Shown here: positions 8,785-17,545 of the stretch, piece after piece
Numbering within the stretch: the first letter of the stretch is position 1
Layout of the letters: each line of letters opens with the position of its first letter
Source: Nocardia uniformis NBRC 13702
GTDB taxonomy: Bacteria; Actinomycetota; Actinomycetes; Mycobacteriales; Mycobacteriaceae
Assembly (NCBI RefSeq): GCF_001613345.1
Contig: NZ_BDCE01000073.1
Location: 103,918 to 167,917 of the forward strand
Length of the DNA: 64,000 nucleotides
Direction of reading: 5' to 3'
Notes under the pieces: generated by a model
Databases searched by the model: none
What the model saw: only the letters and a program-made list of their open reading frames with translations
Told to the model about the DNA's origin: nothing
Made by a program: the position numbers and the translations under genes

Positions 8785-9712
8785 ATGACGCACACCGAGA
8801 TTGAGGTCACTGCGGAGTTGGTCCGGGATTTGCTGCGTGACCAGCACCCCGACTTGGCTGACTATCCTGTGCGGCTCGGTGCGCGGGGCTGGGACAACCA
8901 GATCTGGCGGCTCGGCGACGATCTCGCGGTTCGGTTGCCATGGGCGACGGAATCCGCCGACGGATTGCTGCGCAAGGAGTACGCATGGGTACCAGCCCTT
9001 GCGCCGCGCCTCCCACTGCCAGTTCCTGTTCCGCAGCGCCTCGGCGAACCATCGGAGCGGTTCCCTCGTCCCTGGATCGTCACAACCTGGGTGCCCGGCG
9101 AGCCCGCCGACCGTGCTCCCGTCACCCGTCACCCGTGGCCCGGAGTCGGCCATCGCGCTGGCCGCGTTCGTGAGCGCGCTTCATCAGCCCGCCTCGGAAC
9201 ATGCACCCGTCGGCCGAGACCGGGGAGGGCCGTTGGCCGTCTCTTCGGAGGGGTTCACGCGGCTGCTTTCCGAGGCCACCGAGTTGGGGCTGATTCCCGA
9301 TCCCGATGCTGTCCGCGCAGTCTGGGAAGACGCCGCCTCCGCGCCGGATTGGGACGGTCCTGCGCTGTGGCTGCACGGCGACCTGCACCCCGCGAACGTC
9401 CTCACCACGGAAGGAAGGCTCTGCGGCGTGATCGACTTCGGCGACTTGTGCTCTGGCGATCCGGCATTCGACCTCGCTGCCGCGTGGATCCTGCTACCGG
9501 AGGGAGCCTCCGAGCACTTCCACAACCTCCTCCAGTCACGCCCGGACGCCGCGACCTTGCGCCGCGCCCGCGGATGCGCAGTACTGAAGGCCCTCGCCGG
9601 CATCCTCATCGGAGACGCCGGAGTCCACGCCCGCCCCGGCGGCAAGCCCACCTGGGGCCCGCCCGCCCACTCCGCACTGCAACGCCTCGTCGATTCAGCC
9701 CACCGCTGGTGA
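8785..9712 (+). pseudogene. Aminoglycoside-phosphotransferase-family gene broken by a 7-bp tandem duplication
   Basis: The first part (from ATG 8785) reads as an APH/choline-kinase N-lobe: WDNQIWRLGDDLAVRLPWA and RPWIVTTWVPGEPADRAPVT. At 9121-9134 the unit GTCACCC occurs twice in tandem. After it the homology continues one frame over: GPESAIALAAFVSALHQPAS, the catalytic loop LHGDLHPANVL and the metal motif VIDFGDLCSGDPAFDLAAAW, to the stop at 9712. Removing one copy of the heptamer gives a continuous protein of about 307 residues with no other defect. Catalytic residues are intact, so the lesion looks recent. The substrate of the intact enzyme is unknown. Confidence 0.85.
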
Positions 9713-9906
9713 ACCGCGAACATCCCTCAGCGCCATGACCGTTGACGACAACCGCGGCGAGAAATGGCAGCCAGCCCGGCCAGCGCGAGCTTCTCACCGA
9801 CCAGCGCAATTGGCCGCCATCATCGGTTTCGCCGCCGAGCTCCTTGCCCGAGTGGATGATCGATAGTGCGTTGTCGGCGCGCGGCGAAATGAGGAGATGA
9901 TGTGCG

Positions 9907-10593
9907 GTGAATGACCTCGCGGTGTTGATGATCGACGTCCAGAACGGCTATCTCGTCGACGACCGTGTGCGAGATGTCTTGGGGTGGCCGCCGATCTGGC
10001 GATTGGACGAGGTCGTCGGCGAATGCTCCGACCTCCTGGCCGCCGCGCGAGCCTGCGGGATTCCGATCGTGTACTCGCGGGCGATCACCAGTCCGGCCGG
10101 TGCCCTGGCGGCCAATCCACGAGCCGCCCGGCACCAGCTTTCACGCGCTGCGCGCTTACCGGAATTGACTGCCGCACAGCGTGAATGGCGTAGTCAGATC
10201 ATCGAGACCGTCACGCCTGCACCCGGTGATCTGGTACTCAAGAAGACCCGACCCAGCTTCTTCACCTACACCGAACTCGACCCGATCCTGAGAAGCCTCG
10301 GTGCCCAACGCCTGCTGATCGCCGGACTACAAACCAACGTGTGCGTCGAAGCGACCGCACGAGCAGCGTTGGACCACAACTACGAGGTGGCCGTCGCCGA
10401 GGACGCCGTCTCCACCGACGGCCCAGACCTGCACCACAGCGCACTCAATTCGATGCGCGTCCTCTACATCGAGGTCGCGCCCTGGCGCGAACTCCTCGCC
10501 GAGGACGCCCCCTGGGATCGGGCCTTCACCACCGCGAACTATGGCCGTGACCCCGCGTACTGGGACGAGACATCCACCACGGCCTCCCCGTGA
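9907..10593 (+). CDS. Isochorismatase-family cysteine hydrolase
   Basis: A 228-residue protein with the isochorismatase-like fold. The catalytic triad is visible: Asp10 in AVLMIDVQNGY, Lys112 or Lys113 in LVLKKTRPSFF, and Cys146 in LIAGLQTNVCVEATARAALD with the usual preceding Gly. A nucleophilic Cys points to amidase or nicotinamidase-like hydrolases rather than true isochorismatases, which have Gly there. The start is GTG 9907. It is a single gene; 194 bases separate it from the broken kinase gene. The substrate cannot be assigned. Confidence 0.88.
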   Translation: MNDLAVLMIDVQNGYLVDDRVRDVLGWPPIWRLDEVVGECSDLLAAARACGIPIVYSRAITSPAGALAANPRAARHQLSRAARLPELTAAQREWRSQIIETVTPAPGDLVLKKTRPSFFTYTELDPILRSLGAQRLLIAGLQTNVCVEATARAALDHNYEVAVAEDAVSTDGPDLHHSALNSMRVLYIEVAPWRELLAEDAPWDRAFTTANYGRDPAYWDETSTTASP

Positions 10594-10745
10594 TGGCGGG
10601 TCGTCGAGGCAAGCGCCAGGATCGTCGTCCATTGAGACTTCGAGACAGGAGCGCGGCAGGAACGGCCCGAACTCCAGATTCGGCGATCAGCCCGCGTCGA
10701 CTACCGCGAGCGCCGTTTCAACGCCGTGCGCACCGCCGAGCAGGA

Positions 10746-11156
10746 CTATGCGGCCTCTGCTCGGCGTTCGAACTCTCCTGCGGCGAGACCTGCGCGGAAA
10801 GCCTCCCACTCGTCTGTTGTGAATATCAGTGTGGCTCCGTCGTTTCCACGCAGCACCACGCCGCCGCCTTCCGGCGTGAACTCCACCTCAGGGGCGGCGA
10901 CAACCAGCTGATCGGTCGGGTTCAGTACCAGTGCCGCAAACGTAGCCCAGGCGGTTGCTGGCATCTCGATGATCGGCTCGTCCTCGGGCCGGTTGCGCGG
11001 GTTGCGCTCGTACTTGCTGTCGCGGAGGAAGATATTCGGGTCGTCTGCTTGCCGTCGGACAAGGACACACTGGCCGCCGCCCTCGCTGAACGACGACTTG
11101 ACGTACCCGTCGCGTGGCCTGCGCTCGGTCATGGTCCTGCTCGCCATCTTGTTCAC
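10746..11156 (-). CDS. DUF397 protein, two repeats
   Basis: A 136-residue protein with two DUF397-like modules. The first is WVKSSFS-like (YVKSSFSEGGGQCVLVRR, then IFLRDSKY and MPATAWATFAALV). The second, degenerate one ends VVLRGNDGATLIFTTDEWEA with FRAGLAAGEF. DUF397 proteins are small partners of XRE-DUF5753 regulators in actinobacteria and may act as regulator-associated or antitoxin-like factors. It starts with GTG at 11156, overlapping the stop of the upstream XRE gene (GTGA). An ATG three codons in is the alternative start. It forms a pair with that regulator. Confidence 0.85.
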   Translation of the reverse strand: MNKMASRTMTERRPRDGYVKSSFSEGGGQCVLVRRQADDPNIFLRDSKYERNPRNRPEDEPIIEMPATAWATFAALVLNPTDQLVVAAPEVEFTPEGGGVVLRGNDGATLIFTTDEWEAFRAGLAAGEFERRAEAA

Positions 11157-12058
11157 TGCTCCTTCGAGATGATCTCGATATTCCGTGCGATGAGCTTCCG
11201 GCTTTCGTCCGGGGGTAGTGCGATTTCGTGGAGTCTGCGCCAGAGCCGCTCATGGTTGGCGACCTCGGTGTGGTCGCGTAACAGCACATCCTCGGTCAGG
11301 GATTCGACCATCACCGCAGGTGGGTCGCCAGCGACGAATTCGTAGATCTCCCACGGTGATCGAGGTGCCCGGACGCCGAGTAGTTCGCCGCCGACCGGCA
11401 GGATTCGAAAGTCGACCTGGCCGTTGGTATCGATGAGATCCAGTAGATGCTCGAGTTGTTCGAGCATCGCCGGTTTGGGAACGACAACCCGCCGAACAAC
11501 GGTTTCTTCGACGACAACCTCGATGCGCGGGCCACCGGGGACGAATACCTCCTGCTGGCGACGTTCACGGGCCCGGACGTCGATCGGGTTGTCCAAGGAA
11601 TGATCATTGGTGACCGAGGCGTTGTGCCGCGCTCGCAAGTACGCCGGTGACTGGAGCAACCCGGGGATCAGGGAGAAGTCGTACCAGCGGATCGTGCTTG
11701 CGCCGGCTTCGAGATCCGCGGGCAGGGCTTGACGCGGCGACAGCCCCTTGAATGCGCGGCCTTCCCACCATCCCGACTGGGCGGCGTCACGGGCCAGCGC
11801 GTAAAACTCCTGCCATCGGGCGGAGTGCTGTTCTATACCCAGGTGTTCGGCGATCGAGATGCTCACGTCGGCCGCGACCCGTCGCTGACCGGTCTCGATC
11901 CTGGTCAGCAGCGTCCGATCCATCCCTATAGTCTTCGCGACCTGCTGGATCGACGAGTCCTGATCCTGCCGGAGTTGGCGCAGGGAATCACCGAGATGAA
12001 GCCGCCGACTGTACGGGGAGTAGCGCTCGGTTTTGGTCGGGATAGGCGCTTGCGGCAC
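11153..12058 (-). CDS. XRE family regulator with DUF5753 domain
   Basis: A 301-residue regulator. The helix-turn-helix covers about residues 23-77 (LGDSLRQLRQDQDSSIQQVA, then MDRTLLTRIETGQRR). The C-terminal DUF5753 domain follows (SLIPGLLQSPAYLRA, RARERRQQEVF, and FEFVAGDPP-type WEIYEFVAGDPPAVMVESL). Such proteins pair with DUF397 genes and belong to the BldB/AbaA/WhiJ-like regulatory sets of actinobacteria. A perfect 15-bp palindrome lies 24 bases upstream of the start and is a natural autoregulatory site. The DUF397 gene overlaps its end. Confidence 0.9.
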   Translation of the reverse strand: MPQAPIPTKTERYSPYSRRLHLGDSLRQLRQDQDSSIQQVAKTIGMDRTLLTRIETGQRRVAADVSISIAEHLGIEQHSARWQEFYALARDAAQSGWWEGRAFKGLSPRQALPADLEAGASTIRWYDFSLIPGLLQSPAYLRARHNASVTNDHSLDNPIDVRARERRQQEVFVPGGPRIEVVVEETVVRRVVVPKPAMLEQLEHLLDLIDTNGQVDFRILPVGGELLGVRAPRSPWEIYEFVAGDPPAVMVESLTEDVLLRDHTEVANHERLWRRLHEIALPPDESRKLIARNIEIISKEQ

Positions 12059-12611
12059 TGGTCACGCCTCCTCTTCTACACAGTGACAATTTGTCACAGA
12101 GGTCTCGCTGTCACAGAATAGCCCGCTGCGGCCGTCCGGCACCATGGCCGACCACCCGCCATCAATGGGCAGAATCCGGCAGTTCGACGCAATAGTTCCC
12201 GCCTTTTCGGAGTTCTATTGCACCTTGCGATGCACTGTGACAATCTGGCACAGAGTAACGCACTGTGAAAGCGACATTCGAGTCATCCCGTACACGACAC
12301 CGATACAGGTGGGACTGATGACGCTCGATCCAGGTGGAAGTTCACGCGCCCCGGCGATGCGGCAGTGCCGCCATCGCGAAAAACCTCACGCATCAACCTC
12401 GACACCCGGCCGAATCGGCATCGGCCAGATCAGCAGGCTCGCCGCGCCGTTGACGCCGCAGCAAGGCATTCGAGGCGGAGCTGCTTCGAGCCGTTTACGG
12501 TCGGCGAAGCGGCATATACGCCATCGCCGTGCGCACCTCTTGACGGAGTCGAGTCCGCTGAACCGAAGCGGTGAAACACCCTGTCCTCCACCGGATGAGG
12601 GGTGAAATCCG
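12059..12611. other. Intergenic region between XRE and DUF4254 genes
   Basis: 553 bases that hold the XRE operator, the imperfect second copy at 12237-12251 and presumably both divergent promoters. Open frames here, including one at 12144-12605, have irregular composition and no recognisable motifs; I do not call a gene. Confidence 0.5.
12083..12097. promoter_or_regulatory. Palindromic operator upstream of XRE gene
   Basis: GTGACAA-T-TTGTCAC: two perfect 7-base arms around one central base, 25-39 bases upstream of the XRE start codon. A half-matching copy, GTGACAATCTGGCAC, occurs at 12237-12251, and single CTGTCACAG / CACTGTGAA half-sites lie nearby. Likely bound by the XRE protein, inferred from position and symmetry. 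Confidence 0.6.
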
Positions 12612-13034
12612 ATGGAGTTCTTCCCGACCAAGCACCGAATCCTGGCGGCATGCCGCGGAGACGTCCAGGACGATCACCCTCTCCTTCGGTGGGCGCTCGA
12701 GTTGTCAGAGCTTCACAAGCAGCAGTTGGCGGTGGATGAAGTTGTGCGGCCAGAGATCGATCAGCGGAGAGCCGAGCTGATCCGTGCCATCGATGAATGG
12801 ATTGCGCGGGTATTGCCGCCCTCGTTGGGTTGCGCTCGCTTGCACACCGAGACGGTGGGCGCGGTCATCGACCGGCTGGCGGAGTTCAGCGCCAGCGCTT
12901 TCGTCGCACTGGCCAACCCCCGTGACGGCGAGCCATTCATCGCCTGGGAACGGTTGGCCGAACTGGCCGTCGCTTTCGAGGACCTCACTGACGAATTGTC
13001 TTCGGGCAGGCGGCGATTGCCTTGTGCGCCATGA
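12612..13034 (+). CDS. DUF4254 family protein
   Basis: A 140-residue soluble, mostly helical protein. The stretch PLLRWALELSELHKQQL, then EIDQRRAELIRAIDEWI and LHTETVGAVIDRLAEFS matches the pattern of the actinobacterial DUF4254 family (HTETVG and R-A-E-L-V/I-R-x-I-D are the landmarks). The function is unknown; the family often occurs near XRE-DUF397 genes. The ATG at 12612 follows GAGGGG. The gene lies downstream of the imperfect operator copy at 12237-12251. Confidence 0.7.
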   Translation: MEFFPTKHRILAACRGDVQDDHPLLRWALELSELHKQQLAVDEVVRPEIDQRRAELIRAIDEWIARVLPPSLGCARLHTETVGAVIDRLAEFSASAFVALANPRDGEPFIAWERLAELAVAFEDLTDELSSGRRRLPCAP

Positions 13035-13338
13035 GAAGTCTCGCAGTGCCGCATCGCCGAGAGTACCTCGCTCGCTGCGCAATTGAGCCGAGTCGCCGCC
13101 TGCCTTTCACGCGGCACTCGATCGTCCAGGATCGTCCGCCCGACCCGAACCCGGGCGAGGTCGCCGAGGAGATCATGGTGACCGCACAGCGGGTAGCAGC
13201 GATCAGTCGGTGTTGCGGTGAGTATGTCGCCTTCGGGCACACCGGTCGCGTGGTGCGAATTGGCCACCACCGACGGACCGGCGCTAGTGGCCGGCCAGTT
13301 CAATTTCGCAGGCAGTTCCGCAAGTTCAGGAGGGTGTG
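13035..13338. other. Gene-poor stretch between DUF4254 and small membrane protein genes
   Basis: 304 bases. An open frame starting at 13224 (MSPSGTPVAWCELATTDGPA) looks protein-like at first but then runs 200 bases into the next gene, so I do not call it. Nothing else is visible. Confidence 0.4.
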
Positions 13339-13560
13339 ATGGTGACGGCGATAGTGACATTCCTGTCCGGCCTCGGCCTGGGTGGGGTGGTGGTGTGGGC
13401 GCTGGTGTCCTACACGGCGCTGAATCCCACTCCATCGGTGACACCGCAGGAGTGTTGGACAGTGGAGAGCATCAAAGCGCGGATCGAACGCGAATGTCTC
13501 CGGGAGCGGCTGGAGGCGAATCGCTCCGCGCAAGCGGGTGACTCGGTGAGGTGCGGATGA
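13339..13560 (+). CDS. Small single-span membrane protein
   Basis: A 73-residue protein with one N-terminal transmembrane helix (AIVTFLSGLGLGGVVVWALV, about residues 4-23) and a short charged tail with ECWTVESIKARIERECLRER. The ATG at 13339 is five bases after AGGAGGG. It overlaps the next gene (GGATGA), so the two are coupled. I do not recognise a family. Confidence 0.6.
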   Translation: MVTAIVTFLSGLGLGGVVVWALVSYTALNPTPSVTPQECWTVESIKARIERECLRERLEANRSAQAGDSVRCG

Positions 13561-13799
13561 CCGCCCGCACCGAAATCCGAGAACGAGACCTGTTGGGCCG
13601 AAACCGGAGACCGATGATGTCCGCTCCCGCTTTGCCTCACATGTTCGTGCACGCCGATGGCGAGCTGGCCGAGTACCTGTGTCACGTCGAGCTGCTGGGT
13701 CTGACGAGATCCCGCGCGGAGGTGTTGCACGCCTTGCATCACGGCTGCCGTCGTGAGGATTGTCTGGTCATCGCGGCGACCGAACTTCACTTGTCTTGA
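13557..13799 (+). CDS. Small hypothetical protein
   Basis: An 80-residue protein starting at the ATG that overlaps the previous stop codon (ATGA). The N-terminus is basic (TARTEIRERDLLGRNRRP). The second half, HADGELAEYLCHVELLGLTR and RAEVLHALHHGCRREDC, is predicted helical. No family recognised. It is supported mainly by the coupled start and consistent third-position GC. Confidence 0.5.
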   Translation: MTARTEIRERDLLGRNRRPMMSAPALPHMFVHADGELAEYLCHVELLGLTRSRAEVLHALHHGCRREDCLVIAATELHLS

Positions 13800-14129
13800 T
13801 CGCCAAGCGAACTCGCCTCCGGGGCGGGCGCTCTGCCAGGCGAAATTCTTCAGTTCCGTTGAACCCGAGAACTTTTCAGTTCGTTCCAGGACGAACGCAT
13901 CCTCGTGCGCGATCAGGTGGGCTGGCAGTCCGGCATCATGCTTCTTGGTGATGAGGTCACCGTCGGCTAGGCGTCCGAGTAGCGCGACGGTCCCACTCAC
14001 CGAAACGACGTGCTGACCTGGAGCAACAAACGTTCTGACCCCCTTACCTCTCCTTCCCGAGTAGCCGGGGACGCCTCCCGTACTGTGTCCTGAAAGCAGA
14101 CATAATCTGGGCAGTTAGGGGGATCACCT
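13800..14129. other. Intergenic region before the YbaB-like gene
   Basis: 330 bases. I see no gene. It should hold the promoter of the four-gene module that starts at 14130; a possible -10-like CATAAT lies near 14102. Confidence 0.4.
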
Positions 14130-14588
14130 ATGGGTTCAAAACCATCGAATCCGCCCACGTACACCGAGTCACTGGGCACAAAGCTGGACAGGCTGGCCGA
14201 TGCCCTGACGACTGGTCACGCCATCGCCCGGGCCGATGGCGTCCACGTGGATGTTCGGACCGACGGCCACGTCACGGCCGTCCATGTCGACGAGGATGTC
14301 TTTCCGGGTGGGCGCCGGTTGGGTCCGTTGCTGACGCGCCTGCTCAACGAGGCCCGTGAACAAGCCCGAAGTCAGGCAGATGACCTGGTGCGCGAGGCGT
14401 GGACCGACCCGCGCGTCCGCGATGTCGTCGACCAGGTCGGCGACGCTCCCGAGCGGTCCCTGCCCGCACCGGTGGACCCGGCGAGCGCACGTTCGGCTTC
14501 CCACGACTACGGGTACAGCAACCCCGATGACGAGGACTACAGCCCGCTGCGGCCCCGTTCTCGCATCTCAGCCGACGACCAGTGGTAG
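14130..14588 (+). CDS. YbaB/EbfC-like DNA-binding family protein
   Basis: A 152-residue protein whose first 110 residues fit the small YbaB/EbfC fold used by actinobacterial type VII secretion neighbours: an N-terminal helix (LGTKLDRLADALTTG), strands with ADGVHVDVRTDGHVTAVHVD, then a long helix (RLGPLLTRLLNEAREQARSQ). The C-terminal 40 residues are acidic and disordered (NPDDEDYSPLRP). In mycobacteria related proteins sit next to Esx-like and helical partner genes. The role here is inferred from that context. It is followed by an Esx-like small protein after 92 bases. Confidence 0.65.
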   Translation: MGSKPSNPPTYTESLGTKLDRLADALTTGHAIARADGVHVDVRTDGHVTAVHVDEDVFPGGRRLGPLLTRLLNEAREQARSQADDLVREAWTDPRVRDVVDQVGDAPERSLPAPVDPASARSASHDYGYSNPDDEDYSPLRPRSRISADDQW

Positions 14589-14680
14589 CCGTTCATGATC
14601 TCGAGCGGATTGGCATAGTCACCGGTCCAGTAGAGTGACCTGCGGAAACGGACTGGTACGCACCCGAAGGGGGATCGGCA

Positions 14681-15013
14681 GTGGGGTACGACGCCGAGGA
14701 CTTCATTCACGTCGATCCGGAACGTACGCGCGGTTTGGTCACCACCTTGAACTCCGCCGCTGACACTTTGGCAGGGATTCGCGCCGACGACCAGGCGCTC
14801 GAGTCCGCCATCACCATGAGTTCGCTGCTGCCCGGTACCGCAGTCAATTCCGCGTGCCTGTCCGGTGCCACCACGGCGACGAACGCGTTGCAGGCGGCCA
14901 CGGAGCAGGTGCGGGTGCTGGCCGTGCGCACCGACAACGGCCTCGCGACGGTGCTGGCGCAGGAAGCCGAGACGGCGGGCAAGTTCACGCAGCTGGGCCA
15001 GGAGCAGCGATGA
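14681..15013 (+). CDS. Small helical protein, Esx/WXG-like
   Basis: A 110-residue protein made of two predicted helices separated by SSLLPGTAVNSACLSGATTA. Its start, DFIHVDPERTRGLVTTLNSA, resembles mycobacterial ESX-associated helical-hairpin proteins. A strict WXG motif is absent. It starts with GTG at 14681 after GGGGGAT and overlaps the following large gene (ATGA), so the two products are probably made in equal amounts and may form a complex, as Esx pairs do. Assignment to type VII secretion is by architecture and context. Confidence 0.6.
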   Translation: MGYDAEDFIHVDPERTRGLVTTLNSAADTLAGIRADDQALESAITMSSLLPGTAVNSACLSGATTATNALQAATEQVRVLAVRTDNGLATVLAQEAETAGKFTQLGQEQR

Positions 15014-17544
15014 GCGGGGTCCCGATCCCGACCGTGTCGCAGGTACGAGCGTGGGACCTCGAGGCGCTGGCCCGCCAAGGCAGTTATTGGACGCAGCAGG
15101 CGTCCCGGTTCAAAACCGAGCTCGACGCCGCGCATACCGCCGTCGGCAACTCGGTGGACTACCTGGTCGGGAAGTTCGGCACTGGTGCCCGGGACAAGGG
15201 CCTGGTGGTCCGAGACCAGGGATACAAGGCCGCCGACGCGCTCGAGGCCGCCGGTGAGCGGATCACTACCGGGATAGAGCCGGTTCGGTTCGCCAAGACC
15301 ACGGTGACCGACCTGCTGACCACGATCACGTCCGGGGGTTATCTGTGGGGTGAAGACGGGTCGGTGACGCTGTCACTGTCACAGCTGGCCAACGCCATGG
15401 CCGACAAGGACCGCGACGCCGCGGTCATCAAGCTCGCGGCATTGCAGCGGCAAGCCGATCAGTACGCGACAGCGCTCAAGGCCGCGCTGGCCGCGGCGGG
15501 CGTAGCAGCGCAGAGCGTGGCCGACGGTGTCAACGAGGCCATGGCCGAGCTGCCGAACGCGGGCGAGGGCGCGGAGAATCCCGCCGTCAACGCGGTGACG
15601 GGTGAGCGGCTCGGCGAGCAGGTCAGCAAGGGCGGCGAGATCCCACCGGAGGTGCTTGCCCAGATCGACCAGGTTTTCGACCAGACCAGCCTCTCCGATG
15701 CGGAGAAAGCCGCCTTGCAGGCAGGGGACGCCGTCGTTGTCCCGGCGTCCACGCTGGAGTTCACGCAGAAGTTCCTCGACTCCGCTGGCCCCGACGGATT
15801 CACCCGGCTCAGCGAGCAACTCAACGCGCAAGGACCTGACGGGCAGGCGAAGGCACAGGCGCTGGCGAACTCGGTCATGCTGCTGTCGAATGAGAACGTC
15901 AAGGGCGTCAAAGCCGATGGCAAACAGATCGAAGGCGGCTACGAGCAGCTGCCGCAGGAGTACCGCGACATCCTCTCGAGCCGCGTGGTCGAACCCGGAG
16001 TCGAAGTCCCCGGGGTAGGCAACGACGGCAACACCACTCGGTACCCCGACCCGAACGGCCTGGGCCAGTACCGCGCCGGGACGGAATTCACCAACAACCT
16101 CATGGGCCTGACCAATGCTCTGGCGCTCGCCGACGATGAATACGTCCCGGGGACCAAGCTCAGCACGGAGCTGTACCGCCAAGCCGGGCACACCGCCTGG
16201 CTCATCGACGACGTCCCCAACCAACCCAACAGCGATGATGTGCTGGGCCGATCGGTAACCAACCTCGTCGACATCGCCTCCCGCAACGAGGAAGCGTCCG
16301 CGATCGTCCTCACCGGCGACGGCACCCCCGACCAATTGGGCGCGGGCTACCACCGAGACTCCACCGTTATGCCGCTGCTGACCTATGACTGGCCCGACAC
16401 CGAGGACGCGCCGATCAACAAGGTGTTCAGCTGGATCGGTACCGACGCCATACCGACCGATCCCAGCGACCCGGCACAGATCGCCGCTGCCGAACGTGCC
16501 GGGAAAGCTGCGTTTGGGCTGACCGAGGTCATGTCGACCATCAACTCCGGAGCCGACGGCACCAACAACTACAACGACCTGCTCAACATCAACGGCACCA
16601 ACGACGCTATAGGCCAACGAAACCCGGAGCTGACCCAAACTCTCGCCAAGGCGCTCATGCCCTATGTCGGTGATTTCGTCCAAGCCGGACCCGAACTGAC
16701 AGGCACCCACGGATTCCCCGGGCTCGACCCCGTCGAAGCCACCCGAGTCATGACCATCCTCGACTCCGACCCTCGTGCGTCGATGCTCATCAACAGCGCC
16801 GCCCTCGCCGAAGCCGAACGATACGACCGGATGTTCGCCACCCAGGAAACCAGCGACCCGGAAAGCGGCAGGAATTCCCTCGGCCGTAGCTCCGGGCAGC
16901 TGCGCGGACTCATCGAAGCCGGTCTCAACGCCGAAATCGCCGACCGCAACCAAGATAACCGTGACGACCAAGCGGCTACCAATGACCTCAAGAACCGATA
17001 CTCCGCGATCTACACGGGTGCGGAGATCATCCTCGGTGCACAAGGGTATCCGGGAGCGGTCGTAGCGGCGACCGGCGAACTCTTCAAAACCGACGTTATC
17101 AACGGCATCGTCAACGACCAGGGTGAATACGTCAACCAGACTCCCACGCCGCAGTTCAAGGGACAGCCGTTCACCCTGGTCGATGCCGGCAACAGTAATC
17201 ACCGCATGTACAACATGATCGACGAACTCATCCGACAAGGGCGACTCGATCCAGCCACGTTGCCGGAATCGGAGAGAGCGCTCGGTCCCGACAACAATCT
17301 CCTGCCCTACGGGAAACTCACGGAGAACAACAATCCCTGGCTGACGAACAACGGATCGAACGTGCTCAGCAAGGCAATGCCCGGTGACCACGACCCGCTA
17401 ACGCACTATCTGCGCAATGCCGCAGAGGGAGCGAATGAGCCCTTCGCCATCGTTCAAACCGGAAGACAGGACTTCTTCGACGGCTTCACCTCGGTCCTCG
17501 TCAACGGAAACTATGTCCCCACCGACAACCACTGGATCAAATAA
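15010..17544 (+). CDS. Large helical protein of a T7SS-like module
   Basis: An 844-residue protein without signal peptide or transmembrane segment. The first 100 residues form a WXG100-like helical hairpin (VRAWDLEALARQGSYWTQQA, then helix TELDAAHTAVGNSVDYLVGK). Residues 100-230 are Ala-rich helices. The remaining 600 residues are helical with many Asn and Asp (TRVMTILDSDPRASMLINSA). NCBI often labels such actinobacterial proteins TPR-repeat-region proteins; I cannot confirm repeats by eye. It ends VLVNGNYVPTDNHWIK. A type VII substrate or cell-surface scaffold is plausible. It is coupled upstream to an Esx-like gene and downstream to a lipoprotein one base after its stop. Confidence 0.7.
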   Translation: MSGVPIPTVSQVRAWDLEALARQGSYWTQQASRFKTELDAAHTAVGNSVDYLVGKFGTGARDKGLVVRDQGYKAADALEAAGERITTGIEPVRFAKTTVTDLLTTITSGGYLWGEDGSVTLSLSQLANAMADKDRDAAVIKLAALQRQADQYATALKAALAAAGVAAQSVADGVNEAMAELPNAGEGAENPAVNAVTGERLGEQVSKGGEIPPEVLAQIDQVFDQTSLSDAEKAALQAGDAVVVPASTLEFTQKFLDSAGPDGFTRLSEQLNAQGPDGQAKAQALANSVMLLSNENVKGVKADGKQIEGGYEQLPQEYRDILSSRVVEPGVEVPGVGNDGNTTRYPDPNGLGQYRAGTEFTNNLMGLTNALALADDEYVPGTKLSTELYRQAGHTAWLIDDVPNQPNSDDVLGRSVTNLVDIASRNEEASAIVLTGDGTPDQLGAGYHRDSTVMPLLTYDWPDTEDAPINKVFSWIGTDAIPTDPSDPAQIAAAERAGKAAFGLTEVMSTINSGADGTNNYNDLLNINGTNDAIGQRNPELTQTLAKALMPYVGDFVQAGPELTGTHGFPGLDPVEATRVMTILDSDPRASMLINSAALAEAERYDRMFATQETSDPESGRNSLGRSSGQLRGLIEAGLNAEIADRNQDNRDDQAATNDLKNRYSAIYTGAEIILGAQGYPGAVVAATGELFKTDVINGIVNDQGEYVNQTPTPQFKGQPFTLVDAGNSNHRMYNMIDELIRQGRLDPATLPESERALGPDNNLLPYGKLTENNNPWLTNNGSNVLSKAMPGDHDPLTHYLRNAAEGANEPFAIVQTGRQDFFDGFTSVLVNGNYVPTDNHWIK

Positions 17545-17545
17545 C

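Noticed and set aside
12144..12605. A 153-codon open frame between the XRE and DUF4254 genes
   Set aside because: It crosses the imperfect operator copy, has irregular codon use and no motif.
13224..13541. Open frame beginning MSPSGTPVAWCELATTDGPA
   Set aside because: The first 40 residues look plausible, but it overlaps a better supported small membrane gene by 200 bases in another frame.
15379..17391. A 670-codon open frame on the minus strand over the large helical gene
   Set aside because: Antisense shadow of the 844-residue gene, which has coupled start codons and consistent neighbours; the antisense product has low-complexity sequence.
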